From assembly GCA_034189035.1 (NCBI GenBank), contig JAXHVA010000035.1, positions 1 through 43,843 of the forward strand: a stretch of 43,843 nt of DNA, written 5' to 3'. How positions within the stretch are numbered: the stretch's first letter is position 1; every line of letters begins with the position of its first letter. Both the position numbers and the translations under genes were made by a program. This stretch comes from JAUXFK01 sp034189035 (lineage in GTDB: Bacteria; Desulfobacterota; UBA8473). Positions 8,160-16,028 of the stretch are shown here, piece after piece. The notes beneath the pieces are model-generated. The model saw nothing but the letters and a program-made list of their open reading frames with translations, searched no databases and was not told the origin of the DNA.

Positions 8160-9302
8160 CTAAATGCCCAGTTCTCTTGCAATAACAATCTGCTGTATCT
8201 CTGAGGTCCCTTCTGTAATAGTTAAAAGCCTGGCATCTCGCCAATAGCGCTGAACAGGATATTCCATCATATATCCATATCCACCATGGATTTGCATTGC
8301 TTCAGAAGTAACCCTTTGCGCGACTTCACTGGCATAGAGTTTTACCATCGAGGCCTCTTTCATGCAGTTTAATCCCTGATCAAAAAGCCATGATGCCCTG
8401 TATGTCAACCATCTTGCAGCCTCAATCTCCATAGCCATCCTGGAAAGTTTGAACTTGGTTATCTGAAAATCCTTTATTGGTTTGCCGAATTGAATCCTTT
8501 CTCCAGCGTACCTAATAGAGGCCTCTAACGCAGCCCTGGCAACACCGATACACCTTCCACCATAAGAGATTCTTCCGCTTTTGAGAGTAGATATCAGATA
8601 TGGAAACCCTTTCCCCTCTTCACCTACTAACTTGTCCTTCGAAACCTTGCAGTCTTCGAATAGCAATTCTGCAGTATCAGCCGATCTATTCCCAACTTTT
8701 TTTAACCTTCTTGTTACAGAGAATCCAGGAGTCTCCTTATCTACGATAAATATACTCACCCCTCCTTTTGGGCCTTTGCTTTTATCTGTGTATGCAGCAA
8801 CACAGACATAGTCGGCTATACCTCCATTTGTAATGAATATCTTCCTTCCATTGATAACATATTGATCACCGTCTTTACCTGCTGTTGTCTCCATCGATGC
8901 TGCATCAGAACCGGCATTGGGCTCAGTAAGACCAAATGCCGATATCAATTCGCCTTTTATGGCAGGGACAAGGTAATCTTGCTTTTGCTGTTCTGTTCCA
9001 TGCTCAAGTATCATTGAAGTGCCAAGGCTTGACTGAACGAGAAGGCCAGAGCCGATTCCTGAACATACAAGCATGAGCTCTTCAATATATATATTTTCTG
9101 TGAGCTTATCGGTTCCTGCGGCCCCATATTTCTCAGGATATCGAATACATAAAAACCCTAGTTTCCCTGCCTTTGGAATGATCTCTACTGGATATTCCTC
9201 GGTCTCTTCTGCCTCTTCAATCAAGGGCCCTATCTCATTCTCTGCAAAACTCTTGATTGCGTCTCTAAATATTCTTTGCTCCTCAGTAAACTCGAAATCC
9301 AT
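8160..9302 (-). CDS. Acyl-CoA dehydrogenase
   Basis: The 380-aa flavoenzyme oxidises acyl-CoA to 2-enoyl-CoA and passes electrons to an ETF. Family motifs are in order: the helical N-terminal domain (about 1-115), FGLTEPNAGSDAAS at the FAD/substrate site, GRKIFITNGGIADY, the central Arg/Gln-rich FAD segment GERIQFGKPI, QIHGGYGYM, and TITEGTSEIQ with the likely catalytic Glu near residue 364. A strong AGGAGGAG site precedes ATG. It follows the thiolase gene by 29 bp and forms one unit with the thiolase and the HMG-CoA-synthase-like/DUF35 gene. The substrate (short, branched or aromatic side chain) is not determinable; the partners suggest a specialised acyl-CoA. Confidence 0.94.
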   Translation of the reverse strand: MDFEFTEEQRIFRDAIKSFAENEIGPLIEEAEETEEYPVEIIPKAGKLGFLCIRYPEKYGAAGTDKLTENIYIEELMLVCSGIGSGLLVQSSLGTSMILEHGTEQQKQDYLVPAIKGELISAFGLTEPNAGSDAASMETTAGKDGDQYVINGRKIFITNGGIADYVCVAAYTDKSKGPKGGVSIFIVDKETPGFSVTRRLKKVGNRSADTAELLFEDCKVSKDKLVGEEGKGFPYLISTLKSGRISYGGRCIGVARAALEASIRYAGERIQFGKPIKDFQITKFKLSRMAMEIEAARWLTYRASWLFDQGLNCMKEASMVKLYASEVAQRVTSEAMQIHGGYGYMMEYPVQRYWRDARLLTITEGTSEIQQIVIARELGI

Positions 9303-9331
9303 ATTTTCTCCTCCTGCAAACCATGCCCTTT

Positions 9332-10513
9332 CTAGCCGAGGCTGTTGCCATACACCATTACACAGGATACTGAAGGATGTCCTCCGAGGGTATGGGCCAA
9401 TCCTCTTTGTGCATTTTTTATCTGTCTCTTTTCTCCTTTTCCCTGTAGTTGCTTATATATCTCATAGCTCATCCTTAATCCACTGGCCCCTACAGGATGA
9501 CCGAAACACTTCAGCCCTCCGTCAGTATTGACTGGAAGTTCTCCCTCAAGGGTAAAAGTACCAGCGTCAATATCCTGTTTTGCCTTCCCTTTGGGGCTGA
9601 ATCCCAGATCCTCATATATAATCATCTCTGTAATCGTAAAACAATCATGTACCACAGCAAGATCGATCTCTTTGCGAGGATTTTTAATCCCTGCCTGCTC
9701 GTATGCCTGCATAGAGGCATTCTGAGTCACCTCAAAGCCTGTCCAATCAAATCCTGGTTGAAAATGTGGCATCATGCTGTTTTGAGAAAGCCCTATGCCT
9801 TTTATATAGATAGGATCATCTCTGATTTTTTTTGCCATATCAGCCCTGGTGATAATCGCCACTGCGGCTCCATCGCTATTTCCGCAACAATCAAATAGCC
9901 CGAGAGGCCAAGCTATAATAGGGGCTTTTAATGCCTGCTCCAGGGTTATCTCTTTTTGAAAATGTGCCTTAGGATGCATGCTCCCATTTCTATGGTTCTT
10001 TACCGCTATCTTAGCGATCGTTTCTTTCCCTTCATCAGGGCTTAAACCGTACGTATGGAAATACCGTGTAGCAATAAAGGCAAAACTACTCGGTGCGGTT
10101 CTTCGCATCTCCATCACAGGGTGCATGCCTCGCCCAACTCCTAAACCTGGGAAACCCGTATCCTTGAGTTTCTCAAAACCAACAGCAATGGCAATATCAT
10201 ACATGCCACTGGCTACGGCAAAAGATGCGTTCCTTAAAGCCTCATGTCCGGTAGCACACCAGTTCTCTACCCGGGTTATGGGTATGCCTTGCAGTTTAAG
10301 CGGCTCGGCCAATGCCAACCCCCCCATCCCTATCCAATGGGCGCTAACCGTTCCAAGCCAGGCAGCCTGTATATCCTTGGGATCGATCCCAGCATCCTCA
10401 TACGCCTCATAAGCAGCCTCAATGATCAAATCTTCCGGACCTTTCTCCCAGTTTTCACCAAACTTGCAACATCCCATACCAACTATGGCAACCTTGTCCT
10501 TAATGCTCCCCAT
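9332..10513 (-). CDS. SCP2-type thiolase (acetyl-CoA acetyltransferase family)
   Basis: This 393-aa thiolase-fold protein is of the SCP-x/archaeal type, which cleaves or forms a 3-oxoacyl-CoA. The nucleophile context VENWCATGHEA places Cys86, and later HDCFT and GGLKCFGHPVGASG supply the catalytic His and Cys/His pair. The length is normal. Its start follows AAGGAGGTGAT. The gene begins 12 bp after the HMG-CoA-synthase-like/DUF35 fusion ends. Thiolases of this type are known to need a DUF35 partner, in archaeal mevalonate complexes and in bacterial BbsA/BbsB of benzylsuccinate oxidation, so the two products probably form one complex. Confidence 0.9.
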   Translation of the reverse strand: MGSIKDKVAIVGMGCCKFGENWEKGPEDLIIEAAYEAYEDAGIDPKDIQAAWLGTVSAHWIGMGGLALAEPLKLQGIPITRVENWCATGHEALRNASFAVASGMYDIAIAVGFEKLKDTGFPGLGVGRGMHPVMEMRRTAPSSFAFIATRYFHTYGLSPDEGKETIAKIAVKNHRNGSMHPKAHFQKEITLEQALKAPIIAWPLGLFDCCGNSDGAAVAIITRADMAKKIRDDPIYIKGIGLSQNSMMPHFQPGFDWTGFEVTQNASMQAYEQAGIKNPRKEIDLAVVHDCFTITEMIIYEDLGFSPKGKAKQDIDAGTFTLEGELPVNTDGGLKCFGHPVGASGLRMSYEIYKQLQGKGEKRQIKNAQRGLAHTLGGHPSVSCVMVYGNSLG

Positions 10514-10525
10514 CGTATCACCTCC

Positions 10526-11941
10526 TTACCTTACCGGTCTGCACTTCCAGAAATAGTTATGAAAACCCCCTTCTCTGTGGAATCTTCTGAAAGTCATTTC
10601 TACAGGCATATCTACCTTAACCTCTTTGGGGTTACAATCGGTCATCAAACAATAAATCCTGGCACCTCCTTCCTCTGATTCTACAATTGTCTGAACCGTT
10701 GGAGGATCCACGCCGCCGGCAAGATTGTCTAGGGAATAGGTAAAGACCTTACCCCTCTTATCTGAAAGCCTTACCTCTTCAAAGTCATCACGTGAGTGAC
10801 ACCCAAAACACACCCTTTGAATCGGAAAGGATACAAGCCCGCAGTTTTTGCACTTGCTGCCATGGAAGCTTAATGCCCAGTTCTTGGTTCTCCATAGTAC
10901 AGAGGCAGATGGGAAAAGCTTTATGAACTCTTCTGGTAAAGATACAAGCTGCCGAAAAGCAAGGTACTTTTGATAAGAAGAAAGCATCATATTCGATTCT
11001 ATTGCACATTTCACCCCTCCTTTCTTCTTGACGCCTTCTATTGAATCTTTTACCTGCAATACAAAGGCGTCACTACCGTCTCCGTAGCTGGCTAGAAGGA
11101 TCTTGTCGCCGGCTTTTGCCTCTTCTAACGCTGCAACTAGAAGAACAAGAGGTTGGGCAGCTCCCAAATTTCCTATAGTTTTAATCAGAGGGTCCTGTAA
11201 CTGAGTCGCTGGATCAAAACCGAGTTTTTTGGCAAGCCCGATGTGACTTCGGGCATCTGGGCTGTATATGACGATCTTGGCAAAATCCTTTGGCTCAAGC
11301 CCCTGTCTCTTCATAATTCCTGAGATTGCCGCTTTCATATTCTTTGTATAACCATTTATCAAAACCCACCGATCTTCCCATGAACGGACAAAGTTGTCTT
11401 GATCTGTCCTCCATACGTCTGTAATATCGTCTGATACAGAGTAGATATCCTCTATGGTTGCGATAGTATCAGAATTTCCGAGAAGAAGGGCTGCTGCTCC
11501 ATCTCCAAAGACCTGTTCATCGACAGAACGGGGAGTTCCCAACCTGCAATCAGCAACAGTGACCAGGGCGTCCTTCACTTCTCTGCTTTTCACAGCATTT
11601 ATACCAGCCCTCAGTGCAGAGGTTCCTGCCCGTAAAGAATTGGCAAGATCACTCGTCCATATTTCACTTTCCAGGTCAGCGACAGTAGCCAATATTGATG
11701 AACAGGCCTTCTCCTTATACGGTGAAGTTGTAGAAGCGAAGAACACTCCTTCAATCCTTTTTCGGTCCTCTCCATCTATACAATTCAAGGCAGCCTCAAC
11801 TGCCATAGTGAGACTGTCTTCATCGTAATTCGCCACGCTCCTGTGGCCACCCATGGATCGTGTTCCCCATGCATTGGAGACGATATCATTGCTCATCCTA
11901 AAGATGGGTATATATGCACCATATGACTTAATCCCAACCAT
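10526..11941 (-). CDS. HMG-CoA-synthase-like protein fused to DUF35 zinc ribbon/OB-fold
   Basis: The 471-aa protein has an HMG-CoA-synthase-like thiolase fold at about 1-300 (SDLANSLRAGTSAL, VFGDGAAALLLG, SYGDGSDAF). A DUF35 module follows at about 345-471, with zinc-ribbon cysteines C364, C367, C378 and C381 and then an OB-fold. Aligned from memory to archaeal HMG-CoA synthases, the catalytic Cys position is Leu103, the Glu position Thr71 and the His position Tyr226. It may therefore be a non-catalytic scaffold or use different chemistry. It heads the unit with thiolase and acyl-CoA dehydrogenase, behind TTTAGGAGGT. Chain length and fold are clear; a role in condensation is doubtful. Confidence 0.85.
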   Translation of the reverse strand: MVGIKSYGAYIPIFRMSNDIVSNAWGTRSMGGHRSVANYDEDSLTMAVEAALNCIDGEDRKRIEGVFFASTTSPYKEKACSSILATVADLESEIWTSDLANSLRAGTSALRAGINAVKSREVKDALVTVADCRLGTPRSVDEQVFGDGAAALLLGNSDTIATIEDIYSVSDDITDVWRTDQDNFVRSWEDRWVLINGYTKNMKAAISGIMKRQGLEPKDFAKIVIYSPDARSHIGLAKKLGFDPATQLQDPLIKTIGNLGAAQPLVLLVAALEEAKAGDKILLASYGDGSDAFVLQVKDSIEGVKKKGGVKCAIESNMMLSSYQKYLAFRQLVSLPEEFIKLFPSASVLWRTKNWALSFHGSKCKNCGLVSFPIQRVCFGCHSRDDFEEVRLSDKRGKVFTYSLDNLAGGVDPPTVQTIVESEEGGARIYCLMTDCNPKEVKVDMPVEMTFRRFHREGGFHNYFWKCRPVR

Positions 11942-12028
11942 AATTACCTCCTAAATACGAGAGAAATTTCATCCTTTTGGAGACTAGAAAAATACATTGA
12001 ATATCTCGCTCCGAGAAACCGCAAAATC

Positions 12029-12046
12029 TGAATGAGCGCTCATTCA
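12029..12046. promoter_or_regulatory. Perfect 18-bp palindromic operator (TetR/FadR-like)
   Basis: TGAATGAGCGCTCATTCA is a perfect palindrome. It lies just downstream of the -10 hexamer of the minus-strand promoter at 12046-12074, so it would cover the transcription start. Its half-site TGAATGA resembles operators of TetR-family fatty-acid regulators such as Bacillus FadR (TGAATGA...TCATTCA). Repression of the beta-oxidation-like unit, relieved by an acyl-CoA, is a natural inference. No TetR gene lies in the window. Confidence 0.75.
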
Positions 12047-12074
12047 AGTTAACATATACATCATATGTTGTCAA
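12046..12074 (-). promoter_or_regulatory. Sigma-70 promoter with a second inverted repeat in its spacer
   Basis: On the minus strand, TTGACA (12074-12069) is separated by 17 bp from TAACTT (12051-12046). The spacer carries AACATAT (12051-12057) and ATATGTT (12063-12069), a perfect 7-bp inverted repeat with a 5-bp gap. This second possible protein site is distinct from the 18-bp palindrome next to it. The leader to the ATG at 11941 would be about 100 nt. Confidence 0.55.
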
Positions 12075-12288
12075 GAATTTTAAGATGACGAACATGATTA
12101 AGGACCGAACCATTAGGATGTATTCAAGAAGGAGGAGACCCATCCGTTTTTCCCTACCAAAGCAATGGGTTGATAGCCTTTTTGACTGAATCCCCTTCAT
12201 TCAAATAATTGCCGAAAAAAGAACTTTGCAATTGCGGGACTAGCAAAAGGAGCTCACTTGTGCTTCTTTGAATAAAAAAGAAAGCCGC

Positions 12289-12672
12289 TTAAGGCCAGAT
12301 CTCCTTTTCTTTGAGAACAGCCCGTAATGTCTTAAGAGCAGAATTGGTCGCAGGCATTCCACCGTAAACAAATGTCTGAAAGATTGTTTCTGCTATCTCT
12401 TCAGGTGTGCATCCGACATTCAGGGCGGCGTGAATGTGGAATTTCAGCTCATCACATCTTGAAAGCACAGTTAAGGATGCAATGGTAATAAGCTGCCTTG
12501 TCTTATGGGGTATTTTTTCCCTAGCATACATTTTTCCAGTGATGAATAAGGATAAATCCTTTGCAAGATCCTTGTCGAATGATTTCCAGAGATCAAAGGG
12601 TCTTTCACCCCTAACTCCTTCAAAATAGAGTTCCGCTGTTTTTTTTGTTTTTTTTACAACATCTCTGTCCAA
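12289..12672 (-). CDS. Carboxymuconolactone decarboxylase (AhpD-like) family protein
   Basis: The 127-aa all-helical protein contains the CMD-family segment SRCDELKFHIHAALNVGCTPEEIAE, with one Cys and the downstream His of the usual C-x2-C/H redox or base region, followed by FVYGGMPATNSAL. Family members are either gamma-carboxymuconolactone decarboxylases or AhpD-like thiol proteins; here only one of the AhpD cysteines is present, so a peroxidase-partner role is not supported. Translation probably starts at TTG (12672) with AAAGGAG 8 nt upstream. It precedes the acyl-CoA genes on the same strand but is separated from them by the regulated promoter. The substrate is unknown. Confidence 0.8.
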   Translation of the reverse strand: MDRDVVKKTKKTAELYFEGVRGERPFDLWKSFDKDLAKDLSLFITGKMYAREKIPHKTRQLITIASLTVLSRCDELKFHIHAALNVGCTPEEIAETIFQTFVYGGMPATNSALKTLRAVLKEKEIWP

Positions 12673-13292
12673 AATTTTTTCTCCTTTCTTGTATAAATAA
12701 ATTAAATAAGATACTCACTTTTAAGAATGTTTATTGTATCATTGTATGTTTAAATAAGGACATCCTAGATAGCACTGCAATGGATTGTATACAAAGATAT
12801 AGTAGGTTTTTAATAAAAGTCAAAAGTATAGTCAAGTCTAACATCACTTTGTTTTTCTCTATTTCCCAAACTTTTCCTGTTTTCGCTACTCAATGTATTT
12901 GTCCTGGCAAATTATTGTTCATAATAGTTAATTAACCGCATTTAACTAGCAAAATATTGATCAAAAAGTCTTGGACATGATGCGTTGGATTTTGTCAATG
13001 CCCCTTAATTATCTGATTCCGATTTTTTGCTGTGAAGGAGTTGTCAGCAAACGCTATATAGGAGGAATAATGAAGGATTAAAGATTACTAACGTATCGAC
13101 AAACCAGAAGTAATATGATATAGGAGGAATACGAAGAGAGTTGAATAAAGGGTATTGAGTTAACAAAGAAACGGCGGTTACATATCGTACATAAAAGATT
13201 GAATTTTTTTATGGGTTTTATAAAAAAGTGATTGCCACCTTTGAGAATGATTTTTATAAAAGCTAGCAAATAACCAATGTTAATTAATCATA
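12673..13292. other. Gene-free divergent spacer with duplicated ribosome-binding-like sequence
   Basis: The 620-bp AT-rich stretch lies between divergent genes. The 14-mer ATATAGGAGGAATA occurs twice (13057-13070 and 13118-13131). The first copy precedes a minimal frame ATG-AAG-GAT-TAA. No larger coding region is supported. It may be the eroded 5' part of an older gene. Confidence 0.45.
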
Positions 13293-14567
13293 ATGCAAAC
13301 AAAACGATACCGAATTGATGATCTTGAAATTCTCTTTGACCTCGGCGGAAGAGACGATTGGGGAAAATTCAGCTTTCCTGTTTGGTACGGCTTGACAGTA
13401 AAGATCAACTGGGATGAATATGAGTTTTATTTCAATCTCCTGGGAAGCCTAAAGAGGATAGGCGGGAAGTCTTCAGTCTGGCCAAACCCTTCTGAATGGC
13501 TTAAGAGAACTGACGGGAATGATCTGATCTATTACGGGACATACGCATATCAGTCCAGTTATGATCTCATCAAGAATTACTATGTTCCTTATACCGGAAG
13601 GTATGATTCAGCGTTATTTGATGAAAGACCCCTAGAAAGTTCGCATGTGAAAAAGGCTCTTCTCGCATTTGACAAGCTCGTTATAAAGGCCAGGGAGCTT
13701 TCGCACATTTCGACAAACGAACGTGTTAAAGAATTCTTGAACCGACTCGCTGTTCGAAATAGAGATTTTCTCAGCCATGAAGCTCAAAGGCTGCATTCAA
13801 TTATAGGCGGAACCTTGCCTGTATTGCCACCCGATACCATTGAAGTAGACTATGAAGTCATTCCACTTATGATAATGGAAGGGTGTAGCTATAATTGCGG
13901 TTTTTGTCTATTTAAAAAGCAACGGGAATTAAAGATCAGATCCAGAAAGAACATTAAAGAGCAGCTGATTGCTTTGAGGCATATGTATAAAGACGACCTC
14001 ATAAACTATAATTCATTGGTATTGGGACAAAATGATGCCCTAGTTGCCCTTGAAACAATATCGGAAGAAATACTGGAAATGTGTTATGAGATGTTGAATA
14101 TGGGCGAATCATACCACAAGAAAGGTCCGAACCTATTTTTCTTTGGAGGAATCGGATCATTTCTTGCAGCTAAAGATTATTTCTTTGAGAAGCTCAACTC
14201 TCAGATGTATAATACATATATTAATATTGGTCTTGAATCTCCCGACCAGGAGACCTTAGATTTGATTAAAAAACCTTTGACAGCCTCAGAAGTAAAAACC
14301 GCCTTTTGGAAAGCTCAAGACATCAATAAATGCTGCGAGCGGATAAATATTACATACAACTTTTTACTGGGAAAAGACCTGCCATGCAAGCATATAAAGG
14401 CTATTAATTCACTTGTCTCTCAAAACGGGGTGAAAAGAAACAAGGGAACAGTTTACCTGTCCCCTTTAATCGGGGCATCTGAAAGAAGGCAGATACTGAA
14501 AGATTTCGCAGAGATCAAGAGATCTTCTCTACTTCCCGTATACTTATATCTCATTCAACGTTTGTAA
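13293..14567 (+). CDS. Radical SAM protein of unknown function
   Basis: The 424-aa protein has a radical SAM core starting at MEGCSYNCGFC, whose CxxxCxxC cysteines bind the [4Fe-4S] cluster that cleaves SAM. LFFFGGIGSFLAA and TYINIGLESPDQETLDLIKKPLT resemble the middle of B12-free radical SAM cores of the Elp3/MiaB-like shape (IGLES.D). The N-terminal 190 residues match nothing I recognise and may recognise substrate. The start ATG has no obvious ribosome binding site, and an in-frame stop lies just upstream, so translation may be weak or start internally. It is isolated between a gene-free stretch and an IS256 relic, so context gives no function. Confidence 0.75.
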   Translation: MQTKRYRIDDLEILFDLGGRDDWGKFSFPVWYGLTVKINWDEYEFYFNLLGSLKRIGGKSSVWPNPSEWLKRTDGNDLIYYGTYAYQSSYDLIKNYYVPYTGRYDSALFDERPLESSHVKKALLAFDKLVIKARELSHISTNERVKEFLNRLAVRNRDFLSHEAQRLHSIIGGTLPVLPPDTIEVDYEVIPLMIMEGCSYNCGFCLFKKQRELKIRSRKNIKEQLIALRHMYKDDLINYNSLVLGQNDALVALETISEEILEMCYEMLNMGESYHKKGPNLFFFGGIGSFLAAKDYFFEKLNSQMYNTYINIGLESPDQETLDLIKKPLTASEVKTAFWKAQDINKCCERINITYNFLLGKDLPCKHIKAINSLVSQNGVKRNKGTVYLSPLIGASERRQILKDFAEIKRSSLLPVYLYLIQRL

Positions 14568-14635
14568 GGCTCATGGGATACTTATCAATTAAACGGCTCT
14601 TTCTATCAGCGACATTCAATTGATACTCGGGTATT

Positions 14636-15405
14636 CATGGTTACTGTCAAGTTATTGTGCAGATTTTTTGCTTTCCAATACTTTAAGGAGGGGCATGTTC
14701 ATAGGCACTTTCCAATAGGGTTTGATCTCCAATGCAATTCCATCTTTAAGCTGATAAAAGTTGTAGAGTATAGCAGACGTTCTCTTCGGCAACTATCTCC
14801 ATAGGTTTCATTCTGCAGATAAAAAACGTCAGACACGCCTTTATAGGGTTATCCAGGCACTTGACGGCAGAAGGGAGGTCTTGCTGCCATCTACGCTCAT
14901 ATAAAAGTTAACATCCAAGAATATGTATCTGATTCTTTCCTCGGACGGATCATGGGTTCTCTATTTTTTTACGGCCTCTATCAACAGATATCTTCCGGCC
15001 TATCAACCTTGTAGAAATCATTGATAAGGTACGGGTGCTAATCCCCCTCAAAAAGATAAATCTTAAATCTTGTTGAAGCTCATTCTCATAGTGCTTGCTT
15101 CGGGGGAACACCTGGGTCTCAAACTCTCCCTTCCAGTCCCTCGGCCCTTCAACCTTTACCTCTCCAATACTTTTTAATGTGAGGTTGTGATCATAGGAAC
15201 CATTGCGATGATTAACATCTCTTTGACTATGTTCATACGGTTCTCGCCCAAGAAAATGGGTAAGCTCCATATCCATCAGCTTGGACTGATATTCGCCAAT
15301 ACTATCTCTAATATCTACACGGATTATCTCAAAAACTCTCTTAGTTTGCTCTTGAATCTCCTTGAAAATACTAACAACTTCTGGTATGATAATCTCTAAT
15401 TTCAT
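14636..15405 (-). pseudogene. Collapsed IS256-family transposase
   Basis: The intact N-terminal piece (15405-14950) reads MELTHFLGREPYEHSQRD, RNGSYDHNLTLKSIGEVKV and GPRDWKGEFE, typical of IS256/Mutator transposases. After a stop, other frames give ERIRYIFLDVNFYMSVDG, then AVKCLDNPIKACLTFF, then RMKPMEIVAEENVCYT and KMELHWRSNPIGK, which are the middle and C-terminal IS256 segments in correct order. Two internal deletions and several frameshifts removed most of the DDE catalytic region. It is therefore inactive. Terminal inverted repeats were not identified with confidence. Confidence 0.88.
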
Positions 15406-16028
15406 GGGTGTGGGCGCTTCTCCTTTTTTTATTAAAGCTTTCTGATTTAATCCTTTTTTATAGGAAACGCACCCTTTTTTCTAGACTCTCAAAATTTACA
15501 CAATATATTGTACACTACCAATTATTAAAAACAACTTGATATTAAGATACAGATGTGTTTTATTTATTTAATAAATTGAGAAACGTTGCGGTTAATATGC
15601 ATTGAAAGTTGGTTAATATAAGGACGATGACTTTCGGATTTCCCCATAAAATTAGTAAACTTATAGATGACAATAGTTTCATATAGTTATCCCATAAGCC
15701 TACCACTTTTAGGCGGTAGTAGTTTAGTCAATGTAAAAAAGGAGGAATGTCTTATTCCATTATCCTGTTTCGTAAGTGTCTCTAAACGGAGGTTTCCCAA
15801 AATAAAATTCCTTTGGGCGGTCTTTGCAAATTGAGGCCATGAGGCCAGATGCCGGATCCTTAAATCACTTATTGCTAGGCTTCGGTCTATTAAAAAATAC
15901 TTTAGACATGCCATTGCATTATAAAAATATTCGGTAAGCAGTAGTTTCAAAACGAAGCTATCTCAATCCAAGTCTGGGTATTGGATTTAGACAGTAGAAT
16001 TTATGATTTTTTCGACTGGTTTTGTTAT
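15406..16028. other. Gene-free stretch between IS256 relic and deacetylase gene
   Basis: No credible gene is seen; the 87-codon minus-strand frame at 15687-15950 lacks recognisable motifs. A perfect 12-bp palindrome ACAATATATTGT lies at 15500-15511 and could mark the old IS end or a protein site. The zone directly before 16029 could also encode an N-terminal extension of the deacetylase from a TTG at 15981. Confidence 0.4.

Larger units (their letters stand above)
11942..12288. other. Regulatory intergenic region before the thiolase unit
   Basis: No gene is supported here; a 90-codon minus-strand frame across 11928-12200 has no homology I recognise and overlaps the promoter. The stretch contains the promoter and two inverted repeats described separately at 12029-12074. 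The rest (12075-12288) shows nothing notable. Confidence 0.5.

Noticed and set aside
11928..12200. 90-codon minus-strand frame upstream of the HMGCS-like gene
   Set aside because: It runs across the promoter and both palindromes, has no ribosome binding site and shows no recognisable motif.
12880..12935. TGGCA...TTGT resembling a second sigma-54 site
   Set aside because: The -12 element lacks the required GC, and no gene follows at a suitable distance on that strand.
15687..15950. 87-codon minus-strand frame between IS256 relic and deacetylase
   Set aside because: No family features, no ribosome binding site and atypical composition.
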